Shown here: in pieces, positions 37,382 through 64,000 of the stretch
Layout of the letters: each line of letters opens with the position of its first letter
How positions within the stretch are numbered: the stretch's first letter is position 1
From: Scatophagus argus
Lineage: Eukaryota; Chordata; Actinopteri; Scatophagidae
Reading direction: 5' to 3'
NCBI RefSeq assembly: GCF_020382885.2
Contig: NC_058508.1
Coordinates: 7,122,055 to 7,186,054, forward strand
Length of the DNA: 64,000 nucleotides
Program-made: the position numbers and the translations under genes
Notes under the pieces: generated by a model
The model's database searches: none
The model's input: only the letters and a program-made list of their open reading frames with translations
What the model was told of the DNA's origin: nothing

Positions 37382-37901
37382 CCTTTACAGTTGTACCAGC
37401 ACAGCCCAGTTTTCAATCTTGTCTTGTGCAACAGCAACTTGCTTTTTTTAAACGGCTGATGTGTATTCTGTGTTGGGAAAGATTCATGACTGGGCTTGTT
37501 GAGAAATGTTATTACTTACCTCACTGAAGAGTTTTTGGTAAAGCTCATTGCTGTCAATATCAGTAAGTTACGGATAAAAAATTAGATGCTGTGGAGCTCC
37601 TCAGCTGCCCCCATGATGGATTTACTACAATCAATACTAGTATGTAGTTCATGAGAACTTGCCTTTCATCATAGAACTTGCATTGCATTAAAGAGAGAAA
37701 CTGGATGTTTTAGGCGGTTGTGGTCTCATTAGTGACTTAGATATGAAACATGGATAAAATCTGATCAGCGGTTAGTAATCTATAAACAAACTATAGATCT
37801 TCCTTATTGACTATGCGGACATACAATAAACTGAATGTCCAATCATATAATATTTAACCCAAACTGAGGTCATTACCTCTTTGTTTTTAAAACAGAAACA
37901 C

Positions 37902-37950
<49 letters not shown>

Positions 37951-38143
37951 CCCAGGGACACGTGTAGTGATTCACCCTTTCCTATGAAATACAGGAACTG
38001 AAACGTCTGTTAGGCTCTCTGCATTCATTTCATAAATCCTCCCGTCACATCCCTCCTCTGTGTTCTCTGTTTGTGTCACAAACACAAGTGTAGGGGAGGG
38101 TAACACGGCAGCAGGTCTCCACATTGCTCACCCTACTTCAGCC
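37382..38143. other. Intergenic plbd1-tnfrsf13c
   Basis: No exon seen in the first part. A (CT)n run at 37908-37947 and the tnfrsf13c 5' flank follow. In the minus sense the run is (GA)n, a possible GAGA-type element near the receptor promoter. Confidence 0.45.
37908..37947. repeat. (CT)n microsatellite
   Basis: Twenty CT units about 200 bp upstream of the tnfrsf13c start codon. Confidence 0.95.
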
Positions 38144-40833
38144 ATGACCATGAAGGACTGTCCTGCTGACAGCCATTGGGATGAACTTGTCAGTGAATGT
38201 ATCCCTAGAAGGATAGAAGAGAGCGCACCTGAACCTGGACCTCAACCTCAACCATCAATTGGTGTGTTTCATTGCACCTCTCTCTTCTTTTTTTTCCATT
38301 GTTTGTGTGCATGTGTGCATTCTGAGGAGACTTGTTCTGTCAGAGTTTTGTTTATGTCTCCATACTTTGAACCAGTCTTTGCTTTGAGGCTACTTTGACA
38401 TCTCCTCCCTACTTTCTGATGTGATCTTGAATTCTTCCTGACAATCTAAAACCACAGAGATTTGTTGTTTTCCACCTGACCTGCCTGTATTTATTTTATG
38501 TCTGTAATTACACCTGTGTACAGCTGTTAATGGCCCCTAAGATTTAAAAACTGCATTGTTTAGTTATCTGTGGAAGGAGATGAGGCAAAGAGTCTCAGCA
38601 CTGTTGTATACACTTGTGTTGATCTTAGTCATTTTAGGTATTAGTTTTAAAAATACTGACGTACTTATTCGGCCTGTTCCCCTCAGAGCCTGTTGTAGTC
38701 CAGTTGAGATCCACGACCCGTGCTTCCCAGGCTAGCCCAGTGATGGAGCTTAGTCCTGCTCTATGGATCATTGTGATGCTGGCCACAGTGGGCTCAGTCT
38801 TGGCTCTGGTTCTCTGGTTTATCATATACAGACGACAGACCAGCCTTAGCAACGCCTCAGGTAAGGACAACTGACATGTGGTTATTTAAATGATTTGATT
38901 TTGTTTTATTCTTTTCTTTATTTCTATGATGACTTTTATTATATTATTATATTATATTATTATAATAATATATTATTGTATTATTATTATTATTATTCAG
39001 GCTTTTCTTTTCTCAAAAGAGTGTAATTCTTTGGAAAAGACACAATATTGTAAAATGTCATGAAATAATAGGGATTAAAAACATTATTATAATTATTACA
39101 TTATTATTATCATAATTAAAACGCCTAATGTGGTTTAACTCTACTTATTGAAGCAGCTGTTGAAACACAACAGTCATACTCTAGTCACGGACGCTATAAT
39201 GCAGATGAAGGACTGTATCAGTTAAGCCAGAGAGATAATAGTATCAGAGATAATAACTGATCCTGCATGTCTTGGGTTAAATCTCCCTTCAGTGACGTAT
39301 TTTACCTTAGGACAACACCTAGTATTTTGTTCTTTCAGTGCCAGCCTGTTCTCTTACTGTGATCAGGCGACGTGACATGCAGAGCAGGCACTGAGAGGAG
39401 TGTGGAGGAAATGGGGTTGCAGGCAGGCAGGTGATGAAGTGTGACGTTCATCACTGTAGAAACTCCACAGTTTCTGTTCTCTTCTTCTCAGGCGTCCCAT
39501 GGGTCAGCCCTGCTCTCTTACCAGCTATTCTGGTTTCAACACACATCCGTTGGTTAGGCAGGACAAATTAGGTCTTGACTTGACCTTGAAAACACAAAAA
39601 CTGACACAAAAACATGCAGTGAGGCACTGACAAATACTACTAATTGCTTACATTCAGTCAATTTATTGTAATGTATGTATCAGCAAAGCCATGTATTTTA
39701 AAGCTGCTTGTGTCTGTGTCTATTAGCTTTGAGACACATGCTAATTAAAACTCTTGACATGCAATGACAGCACTTTATATAAAGCAACTTCTTTAAAAAT
39801 GATCCTGATGACAACCCAAGACACACTGAAGCACAAAAACTTGAGTTTTTGTGCTTTATATATTAAATGTGCTAACATGATAGTTACCCTAATTTTATTC
39901 TTTTGGAATGCAGCTCCTGTTCTGCGAAAAAACAAAAACTCTCTAAGTAAATTGTCTGTCAGTAGACTTTCCACAGGACAACCAGGAATGTAGAAAAACA
40001 GATTAGCAGAGTGGAGGTATTCAGGAGGAATCAGTGACATTGGATGATCTTGTTTTACAGTGTATTCTGTGTTATGGGACCATAATGCTTCCTTTGCTCT
40101 TTTGTCCATCATAGATTTAATGGTCTTCTTGTCTAAGAAAAGAATGTTATTCATAATCCATGCCAGAGTGTTGTGATCAGTGCTTCAGTTCTCAAGATCC
40201 TTATGTGTGTTTAAGGACATCAGGGGTAATTTCATTTGAATGTATTGTGACAGGGCAAATTAGGTTAATTGGCTACTCTAAATTGCCCCTAGGTGTGAGT
40301 GTGAGAGTGTATGGTTGTCTGTCTTTGTGTGTTGGCCCTGTGATTGACTGGCGACCAGTCCAGAGTGTACCCTGCCTCTCGCCCGTAGTCAGCTGGGATA
40401 GGCTCCAGCTCCCCTGCGACCCTGATGGATAAGCGGTATAGAAAATGGATGGATGTACTGTGACATTTAAATATTCTAACACACTTCATATTTACATGTT
40501 TGTGTTGCAGAGGACTCTGAGCCACAACAGGAACCTCTTCAGAAAACGGAGCCACCTGTCATAATCCATTCACTGCCCTCAGAAATGAACAGCCATGCAG
40601 ATGTGTTGCAGAGAGCAGCAGGGGCCCCTTCTCTCTGTTCTCACCTGCACATGGGGGCCCAAACTGGCTCACAGTGGGAGCAGGGTCCCACCACATACAG
40701 GGACCCCACAAAGCATGCTGGGACAGAGGGGGGCAGAGGGCTGCCTACATGTGGCACAATGAGAGAACACAGAATCCCACTTCCTGCCACAGAACTGGGT
40801 GGCACTGCGTTAGTGACAACTAAAACTGTGTAG
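38144..40833 (+). CDS. tnfrsf13c: BAFF receptor (TNFRSF13C)
   Basis: Three exons: 38144-38261, 38687-38860, 40511-40833, all joined in phase 1. They give 204 residues (human 184, also three exons). There is no signal peptide, as in human BAFF-R, a type III membrane protein. The extracellular module is C6..HWDELVSEC19, which keeps the D-x-L ligand-contact turn but only two of the four cysteines. The membrane segment is about residues 64-87 (LWIIVMLATVGSVLALVLW). The cytoplasmic tail ends with IPLPATELGGTALVTTKTV, nearly the same as the human TRAF3-binding PVPATELGSTELVTTKT; VIIHSLPS matches human VIILSPG. The receptor binds BAFF on B cells and signals survival through TRAF3 and non-canonical NF-kappaB. 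The ATG at 38144 was chosen for its good context (GCCATGA) and fit to the human length; an in-frame ATG at 38060 would add 28 residues. Confidence 0.92.
38936..38998. repeat. AT-rich (TTA)n-type repeat
   Basis: Imperfect TTATTA/TATTAT repeats in the second tnfrsf13c intron. They can fold back on themselves. Confidence 0.8.
40252..40455 (+). repeat. Retroposon 3' fragment (teleost LINE/SINE type, ATGG tail)
   Basis: About 200 bp in the last tnfrsf13c intron. It carries phrases typical of a very common fish interspersed repeat: GACTGGCGACCAGTCCAG, CAGCTGGGATAGGCTCCAGC and GGATAAGCGGTATAGAAA, with a terminal GGATGGATG tail. The 3' tail repeat suggests target-primed reverse transcription (L2-type). 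The 5' end is truncated. It ends about 55 bp before the next acceptor. Confidence 0.6.
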
Positions 40834-41950
40834 GACTGAGTGTGTGTATATGAGCATACTGCTTCTACTGGTCTGTACCTCCATTGCTTAATCCTAATTT
40901 TGTACACTTTTCTACCGTGTTTTTATGTTTTTTATATTATTGACTTTTCCACACCTGTTTTGTTTTTTTCTCTGCACTGCTTGAAAAAAGTGCTATAGTG
41001 TAAATTGGTGTCCAATAATACCATGTAAGACTATATTGTTTAGTGTACTTCACTGCAAATGCTCTGAATCTTGTGTCATAGTTCAAACATCATTTAATTA
41101 AACACCAAAATCAATACACAAATATCTCTGATGTTCTGAAAACAAGGTAGCATTCTTGTGCTGTGAAAGAGAAATATTATGACAGGTCCTGTGTGGATAT
41201 TGTTTCACTGTCTTTGCAGCAGAAAAGGCTATTTACATGGTAAATAATTTTTTCAAACTTTCTCAATCAATGTACTTCCTGCAGGCAACATCTAAACATA
41301 AAGAGAGGACTGTTCAAAGTAAAGTCAAGAAGAATATATTCTGTATCATCTCTCATTATTTGGATCCCTTTTGGATTGAAATGACTATGTGGTTTCCTGA
41401 TAGATGTCAAAGATCCACATAGTTGATGTTTGAGTCATCATTATCCACAGCACAGAAGTCAACAAAGTTTGCCATGTATGTTACAAATAACAAAGAAGCC
41501 ATGTATCATTTAAACCTATGACAATTAAGCATTTCCAGACAAAAGTTATGCATTATTTGTGGAAAATAAATTGTCTGACTGTGGCACCACCAGATGGTTG
41601 CATCAAAATAAGTTCAGTATTTCCACAGACAACAGGTCAATTGTAATGATGTAGGTGCATCACAGCTACAGTGATGCTCTCTAAAGTGGCTAGAGGGGCA
41701 TATTTATACTGCTTCTTGATATATAACAGTATCTGTAGGTGGATTGTTTTTAAAACAAAAATTAGACTATGGCAGTTTAACACATTTAACGTGATGGGTG
41801 TTGAGGGGGGAAAAGTGTGGGGAAACTGAGAGCTTCAGTCTCTTTGCTTGTTCCACTGCTGCTGAGCTGTCACTCCACCCTCTGAATACACAGAACTGTT
41901 CACACAATGTCTACTTGTTGGCTGATATTGTACAAAAAGGTTCTCTGAAA
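40834..41950. other. Tail-to-tail intergenic space, tnfrsf13c and gucy2c
   Basis: Holds the two 3' UTRs. No exon or RNA gene was seen. The boundary between the transcripts cannot be set. Confidence 0.4.
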
Positions 41951-56974
<15,024 letters not shown>

Positions 56975-59900
56975 GTTGAGATCTTCCTTTATCCCTCAGA
57001 ATTTTGTGTCGTTTGCAGTTTCTACATGTCAAACAAAATATAGTTGTCTTCAGGTAAACAGAAGGTTGAAGGCAAGTTTTTTACATTCGTCCACCTGAAC
57101 AGAGCCTCTCTATTGAAAGCATGAGTCAAAAAACAGAAGTTAAGACGGCTCTTCGGTGACTAAGCAGAAGCTACACGGTCTCCTGCTTCAGTGTCCAGCA
57201 TCCAGATAAGAGAAGAAAAAAAAACTTTTGTCTGAGATCCTAGACCCAACCACTTTTAGTCAATAAAAGAAAACGTAGATTGAAAACAAGAAACGCAGTG
57301 TTAAGACCAGTTGTTCCTCAAGTGAAAGCCTGAGATCAATATCCCTCTACTTTGGTGTGGGCTGCTCTACTTGTCCTCTCTGCGTTAATGAACAACAGTC
57401 AGTTGACAGCTGGTGCACCAGTTAGAGGGAGGGAAGGGCAGGAAAGACTCCCGCACTCCATCTATATGTCTCACATAGAAGCTTACTGACATTATAATTC
57501 AATCTGTTTGTAAACATGAGGTTTCTGCCTGCCTCAGCATTACATCTCTTTGTCTGACTGACATCAGTGATTATTCTCAAATCTCCTTTTCTGCAATGAG
57601 CAGTGTGTCCATATCATAGCCTGAGGAGGGAAAACACAGCGTCTTTGTTCATTTCACATCAGATTTTAACCTAAATTGTTGTCAGGACTTAGGAACTCAT
57701 GACAAAAACATACTTGAAGAGTGGCGGATCAACACAGTTAATATTTTTGCCTTTTGTTTGATGTCTTCTGAAGACTTTTTTGTTTAAAGCAAAGGTGAGG
57801 GAAAGCTTACATAGTGTAAGGGGCAAAGGTCACAGGAGGTCATAAAAGTGAAGGCTTGTGTGGAGCTGATAAATATTGTCTGCTATAAAAGCTGGGCGGA
57901 TTAAGCCCATAAAAGTCCTGGTCAGACTGCTCATAAACCAGTGTCACCTCATTTTGAAAAAAATCTACTTTAATCCTTACAACACTAAACAAATTCAAAA
58001 GTGTTGACTGCAAATAGAAGTGTTTATTCGTAGTTGCGTGGGTGCGAGAAAGCCACTAAAGTTGCATTTCAAAGCATTAATACTTTTCTGACATGTTCAA
58101 AAATCACCTGCTTGCACCTGCATATCGTCCAGTTAAAGCAGTCTGTATTCCCAAACATTCAACACATCATTTTTGTGTGCATGCTAATAATGTAATCACA
58201 ACCTACAATTAAATTGCTTTCCATCACAGTTGTCACGTGAACATCTAGTTTATCGTGGCATGGTCATAATCTAAGTAGTTATATTCTGTTTAGCACTTCT
58301 TTTAAATTATAAGGTGATATTATGTATTTATTATATATTATATCTAACTAAAATGAAGCTAAATGAAGCTTATTGTTTCCCGAAAAACTGCTAAAAACTT
58401 ATAAGGGAGTTTCAGCATTGCACTGTGTGATATACTGTATACCTGACAAAGCAATGAACATGGTCACCATGATTGTCACAACTGTTCTTTCTGTCAAAAA
58501 CAGTGTGGAACTGACACAAAATAAATATTCACCAAATCAGCATCTGAAAATAGTCCTCAGTAAATGTACTATAATCCTGTTTGAGAAATATTTTCTAAAA
58601 ACTATAATTACCACATGTTTTAGAAATTCAGTTTAGCTTTTATTCAATGAAATAGTACATTCATTAGAGGTTTTTACCACGCTAGCAGAGTTCTATAGAA
58701 GTATAATAGACTGACAGTCATTCGGTCGATAAAAGTTTTCATCTATCCTAAGAACTATTTCAAAATGTTCTTCATGGATTGGCACAAATTCATTCACAGT
58801 TCCCTGAGGATTGAGCTCACTGACTTTTCCTGTTTTACCACCACGAGGCTTGCATTTGTGGTTTTAAGTGAAATGTTTCAGTAACGATTGAAAGGATTGC
58901 ATTGACCTTGCTATACCTAAGTGCAACCTCGCAGAGATGCCAACCTGGCTGTATAGAGTGTTTGATTGTCAGAGATGTAGGCTACATCTCCAGTTACTAA
59001 ACAACGGGCTTAAGGGAAAAGAAGTACATTTTCACATCTGAGAAGCTTAAGCAAAAGAATGCTTGGATTTGTACCTGACAATGGCTTTAAAATGTTTGCT
59101 CATTAATTTTCTACTCCGTTTATTGACTAATCCCTGCAGCTGTACAGCCACTTCTGCAAAAGACACATTTTCTGTGGTGACAGGACAACAGCTTCTGAGT
59201 TACAAGTTGATGAAGGTCAAGTCATAAATGCTTTACTTATGATAAGAGTGCTTCCCTGTCTTATTTTTGGCATTAACCTGGAAACAACAAACATCAGTCG
59301 CTAAGTTATCAAGCAAATGCAATCTCATGCAATGTCAGATTTTATGGTGGATGAACTTACTTATGTACTTACTGTGCACTGTGTAAGAACTTTAATCTAT
59401 TAGTTTTTTTATAATAACTTAATGGATATGCTTGTATGTTTTACTGTATTTAAATTATTTTTTTTAAGATTTTGATCTGTTCTTTTATTATCAATACACA
59501 TCTTTACACATCTTTTACGAACACACTGCGGTCTTATTGCCAGTCCTAAATCTTGTTTGTCAGACTCCTCTTTTATCACTCCATGGCTGAATTGTCTTTC
59601 TCACACTGTTGTTTTATGCTCTTAGCTTGTCTGGTGATAAGAGGAGTTTAAAGAATTATTATTCCGATTAAAGCCATCTTTGTATGGCATTTGTGTAAGT
59701 GAATCTAAATGATCTTGCTTTCTATAGAATTTCACATATTTGAAAGAAAGATTTGTCATGTCTCCAAAATCTCTGCAGCATACTTGGAGAAGGACATGTG
59801 TAAGATCACAAACACATGTGGTGTGCTGTTTTATCCACTTAACTCGTGATAGAACCACACAGCGAACAAACAGCAAAACTTTCTGCTTTCCAGTACAACA

Positions 59901-60301
59901 CACAATCAGCTTCCTGCCTGGCCATCAACTGGCAGGGTGGTAAACAGCTTAAACAAACACACACGTATGACATCGTAATAGTGCGGTCGGCTTGGAGCAC
60001 ATAGCCATTTAGTCCCATTACAGTATCATGTGAAGAGGCTCTCTGTCTCAGCACACCCTGGCATTTTATCAGGAAGAGGAAATAGTAATGTGTGGAAGGG
60101 AACAAGACTCTTTGTTTTATTGTCTCACAATGTTCTGTTTAAAAGCGAATGAATGCTGTTAACGGTGGCTGTTATTGTTAGCCTGTGAAAATGGGTTCAT
60201 CAAGCACTTTCCCCTCCGCATGAAGGCAGATAAGAGAGCTGTTTTAATGGAAGCTTCAGCTCAGCTCACAGAGCACTCAAACAGGCAGGTGAACATGTAT
60301 G

Positions 60302-60334
60302 CCCCCCCCCCACACACACACACACACACACACA
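60302..60334. repeat. C-run plus (CA)n microsatellite
   Basis: Ten cytosines followed by about 11 CA units in intergenic DNA. Confidence 0.9.
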
Positions 60335-61548
60335 TATGAAATAGGAGAGTTCAGGTGAGAATAACACATTTTTAAGCAATAGCTCAAATGATCCTTTAGA
60401 GAACATCTCTTATTCATGACCTGCTTTTAAAGACAGACAGGAAGTCTCTTTAGCTAAGAAAGAATTCAGAAAAGGTTTTGGTCTGTTCATAGTATTTGTT
60501 GACAATAACAAAACAATATATATATATATATATATTTTAAAAAGCCAGCGTCCTCTCTTGAATAAAGGCTAAATCTTTAAAATCCTTTCTGCTGGGACTG
60601 GACGTACCATGAGGATTAAGGTCAAAGAAAAAGAAGCACGTTCATATATTCAGAAGCTAATGATTAGTCTGATATGATTAGGCAATAACTGTTCTCTGCT
60701 GCCTCCTTCCTCGTGCAATTTAACCATATCAACGAGCAGCTTATAAAACACGCACATAAATAACTGACTGACCTTGATGACACCAAATTACTTGGCTTGC
60801 ACCTCTGTGACGGGATCTCTGAAATCCAAACAAAGAGAGCAGAGTGTCTCTCAGGGTGATCATAACATGTACCAACAGAGTAATAACATATACTGTTCCT
60901 ATGTACCAGACCAAAAGATGTCTTGCTGCTTTGTGTTCTGACATAATCACTTATTTTGAACCTCAGGTCCATGCAGTGTTGCTTAATGACTGTAGCGGAA
61001 AAGATAAAACATACAAAAGATTTATGGTGCCACTATTAAAGCTGTCACTGTTGCCAACTGCCATGGTCAAGAATTCCTACAACGTCTTACCATACTTGCT
61101 TTATTTTTCAGATCATGAAGGTGATAAAATTTACATCAATCTGTCATCTTTTCATGTTTTTACACAACTTGCTCAAACTGAGGAAGGAGGAGGAAGAGGA
61201 GGAGGATCTCTGACCTGAGGAAATCCATCCACCACTGTAAAGCTTGTACAACTCCATGTTTATCTTGCACTCTGCCCTCTTGTGGACATAGTGGCTCAAT
61301 GGAGAATAGATGCTGTAAGGAATCTTGAAACCTTGCAGAAACCGAAAACCTTTTGGATTGATTGATTGATGTGGTGCAACCGGTGAAAATGAGCATGTTA
61401 ACGAAGGCATTAAGACCATGAGGTCTGCTTCATTTTTAAGTCAGACCTCTTGTGAATGAATGAAGTAATCAGCTCTTCAATGTTTGCTTAATACCACACA
61501 AAGAAGGTACCAATGTTACATTACTCCACACAAGAGTAAATGATAAGT

Positions 61549-62100
61549 AAAGATAGATAGATAGATAGATGACTTCATTCATCCCCGAGGGGAAATTAGG
61601 TGGTCATAGTCCGGTATATTTGAATACAATAAAAATACAATAACATGAAATACTGAAGTAGAAAAATAGAATAAAAATACACTTAAAGAACACTTGTGTG
61701 ATAATAAATAAATAGCAAAATAACAGTGTAACAATAACAGTATATAATTATAGCAGCAACGGTATATAATGATAGTAATAATAATAATATATATATATTT
61801 AACCTGTGCAAGGTGTGCAAATATACATAACTGTAATATGTAATTTGTACACATAGATATATGTATGTGTACACACAAGATATGATATATATATATAGTA
61901 TAGTATAGTATAGGTATAGGTATAATATATGCATATTAAAAACTTATTAAGACTAAACAACATATGCATGGGATGCATATGTGATGGGATCCGGAGTGCA
62001 CAAGGTGACAGGTAGATTTAGTCCAGGTGTGTAATCATGGCTCTGACAGAGGTAGATGAGTTGTAAAGTCTGATTGCAAGCATCTGGCTATTTCATAATA
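61549..62100 (-). repeat. Retroposon-like segment with (TAGA)n end
   Basis: A TAGATAGATAGATAGATGA microsatellite is followed by TTCATCCCCGAGGGGAAATT, a phrase common at the 3' end of fish LINE-type copies (reverse orientation here). AT-rich filler comes next, then GTTGTAAAGTCTGATTGC near 62070, also typical of these copies. The exact family and 5' limit are uncertain. Confidence 0.5.
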
Positions 62101-63478
62101 ATCAGTTTTCCTTGAATTCAGCAAATAGTGTAGAGTAAATTGACAGAGGTGACCCTGTAACTGCTGATTCATATAAAAAGTCACCAAAAGTGGTCTAAAG
62201 TTGTCTGTCTGCACTTGGCTCCTGTGCCAGCCACACACTGTGCTCTGCACTCCAATGCACGGCTGTGTGTTGGTTTACTGTTGGCACCTCTGAGTCATCT
62301 GCCAGAGGCTAACTTGTCTGTGATGTGTTTTTTTTCTGAAGGCATTAGTTTAACGTCTTTTTGTGGAACCGTATGCTGTCTACTCCAGTGTCACCTAATA
62401 TAACTGCATGTAATCCAAAATAACCTACCTAATATGATGCGATCATATAAAATAAGTGTATTTTGTCTCAAGTATGATAAAAATACTAAGTCAAAACAAA
62501 GATTACAAAGGTTACCTTCCTTAGTTTAGAACCATCAGTTGTCCTTCTGGTATAGACCTCCTGCTGCAATTTAATCAAGATGCTATGCTAATCATAAATG
62601 CTATTGCATAGAGCAAAACGGAACCATATGTTGTTCAGCCGGTGTAGCACACAAGGTCTCTCCTGAGAAACACAACTGTAAGACTGCTGTGTCTCAGCTG
62701 CAGGCCTGTTGCCGAAACAAAGTAAGTGATTTAAGCATGGGTAGAGGACTGTAATCACATCAGAAGGGTTCGTGTGATCTGTATAAAGAGGTCCGTTAAG
62801 ACCCTTTCAAAAGAAAACCATGTGAACTCTTTAGAAGTGTCATCAATGTAAAACGAATAGATCGTTGCTGCAGAGAACAGTATTTTCTTTGAGAAGCTGT
62901 AAAATACTTCAAGGAATTAGAATGCCTTATGAAACATCGATTAGTCATCAAAACAAAGAATAGATTTGTCAGATGAGGACAGTCTGCAGGATGAAACAAT
63001 ATTTCAAGAACAAAACCTCTATAATCTTAACTCTTGCTGAAATGAAGAGAAGTTCCCTCTGGTTACAAGACTGTAAAACAGTATCTCTCACAAAAGGACA
63101 GTGGAGCACAAAGATTATTGTGACTGGTTTGACTTGGGTCAGTAAATGAGTAATAAGAAACAAATATTATTTCAGGTGTATTTGTGCAATTCCTTAGATA
63201 ATTTTGTCAACTTATACTGGTAAAATGATACCATCACATATTTTACAACTTGTTTGCCTTTGTGTGCGTTTTACTTCCATTACTTTTGTCTGTGTGTATT
63301 ATTTATTTGTATGCTGTGCCCTGCTTTAGTTTCTTGTCATTGATAGATAAGGTAGCTATTAGTTTGCTCTTAAAAAAAACAGCAAAATAAAGCATGTTTA
63401 TACCATACAGTTTCTATTAAATGCGCTCTGTCCATCGAATAATATCAACTGGGTGTTGATTGGAATCTTAGTTGAATC

Positions 63479-63795
63479 GCCCCGCCCACATTAACGTCAC
63501 GTCCCTCACTCTGACTGTGATTGGCTGCCGGGTGAGTTTCTGTGTTGCAAGAGAAACCTGACACATAAAGCACGCTGCGTTTAAACGGTCTAACTGAGCG
63601 GAGACCAGCGCAGCCGAGCTGGGACGAGAAGACTGAGGAATTTAACTTTCTTCAAAACCTCAAAGTTGTTTATTTTATTCCCTCAGCTGACAGCTCTGTA
63701 TTTTGTATTTTTGCGTGTTTATTTGCACGACAGTGAACCTGTGACACTTTGCAAGCTGAGGCGCAATTGATAAAGCAGAAAAAAGAAAAGAAGAA
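63479..63795 (+). promoter_or_regulatory. Phosphomannomutase promoter and 5' UTR
   Basis: A GC box (CGCCCCGCCC, about 63478-63487), a CRE-like ACGTCACGT (about 63494-63502) and an inverted CCAAT box (ATTGG, 63520-63524) cluster about 300 bp before the start codon, with no TATA box. This is a typical housekeeping promoter. The GC-rich stretch near 63590-63630 is probably the start of the transcript. Confidence 0.6.
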
Positions 63796-63879
63796 ATGGA
63801 GAAATCAAACGGCTTCTCGCCGGACCGAAACATCCTCTGCCTGTTTGACGTGGACGGTACTTTGACAGCACCTAGAGAG
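63796..63879 (+). CDS. pmm1: Phosphomannomutase, first coding exon (partial gene)
   Basis: Twenty-eight codons from ATG to a GAG/GTGAGC donor, then the gene runs out of the window. The sequence ends ILCLFDVDGTLTAPRE, the HAD-superfamily motif I (DVDGT) of eukaryotic phosphomannomutases. The first Asp is the phospho-acceptor nucleophile and the second the general acid/base. The enzyme converts mannose-6-phosphate to mannose-1-phosphate in the cytosol for GDP-mannose and N-glycan synthesis. PMM1 and PMM2 are hard to tell apart from this exon: the TAPR string resembles PMM2, but linkage to tnfrsf13c, pick1 and a galectin fits human PMM1 on 22q13, so pmm1 is favoured by context only. Confidence 0.8.
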
Positions 63880-64000
63880 GTGAGCTAACCTCCAGTTAAT
63901 CAATACAGCAACAGACAGGAACGATCCTTATATGTAACTTGCTCGGTTATTGTTGAGTACAAGCATTCATTACAGCCCCCTGCTCCTCTGGGGCTCCTGC

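Larger units (their letters stand above)
56975..63478. other. Long intergenic region, gucy2c to phosphomannomutase
   Basis: About 6.5 kb between two divergent genes. It must contain the gucy2c promoter (just above 56974), where no TATA or clear intestinal factor site could be assigned with confidence. No exon with a recognisable domain was found on either strand. Short open frames near 59.7 and 61.0 kb lack family features and splice context. There is a small TA run at about 60519-60536, besides the two repeats listed separately. Confidence 0.45.

Noticed and set aside
39150-39260. Open stretch in the last tnfrsf13c intron that might be an extra exon
   Set aside because: The three-exon model is already in phase and matches the human structure. 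The stretch has no match to the BAFF receptor tail.
60844-61218. 124-codon open frame in the gucy2c-phosphomannomutase interval
   Set aside because: No recognisable family, and it ends in a simple GGA-repeat tract. Probably chance.

Overview
The window looks like a chromosome of a ray-finned (probably percomorph) teleost fish. Short exons with GT-AG introns encode fish versions of vertebrate genes. There are teleost-type repeats (Tc1, a hAT-like MITE, retroposon tails, long CA/TA microsatellites) and a very large interferon-induced GTPase gene of the kind that forms big families in fish. No operons, CRISPR arrays or bacterial features are present. All exon models below were made by reading splice sites and reading phase by hand; each closes in frame with a plausible total protein length.

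Layout. 0.07-4.9 kb (+): large terminal exon of a GVIN-type giant GTPase, with a short relic of a second copy near 7.0 kb. 8.6-19.6 kb: a block bounded by two direct copies of a ~0.9 kb sequence. It holds a phafin-like PH-FYVE gene (-) and a seven-exon TCF/LEF-type HMG-box gene (+) with unusual internal repeats. 20.4-21.3 kb (-): prototype galectin. 22.9-27.6 kb (+): pick1. 29.2 kb (+): tRNA-Arg(CCT). 29.5-36.7 kb (+): plbd1. 38.1-40.8 kb (+): tnfrsf13c (BAFF receptor). 42.0-57.0 kb (-): gucy2c (guanylate cyclase C), 26 exons recovered. 57-63.4 kb: intergenic. 63.8 kb (+): first coding exon of a phosphomannomutase, cut by the window end.

The genes do not form one pathway. Several are immune-related (GVIN, galectin, BAFF receptor); the others are a synaptic/trafficking adaptor (PICK1), a lysosomal hydrolase (PLBD1) and an intestinal receptor cyclase (GUCY2C). 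From memory, PLBD1 and GUCY2C are neighbours on human 12p, while galectin-1/2, PICK1, TNFRSF13C and PMM1 lie on human 22q13, so the window appears to join two human syntenic segments.

Most notable observations: (1) gucy2c lacks the exon for the extracellular juxtamembrane segment, and exactly in that intron sits a Tc1 element whose right end is missing, so one deletion could have removed both. (2) The HMG-box gene keeps TCF/LEF intron positions but has three copies of a WEDLLSILKS-type motif at its N-terminus and a 9-residue minisatellite at its C-terminus. (3) The BAFF receptor has lost one cysteine pair of its ligand-binding module. (4) A 414 bp hAT-like MITE has a perfect 8 bp target-site duplication.
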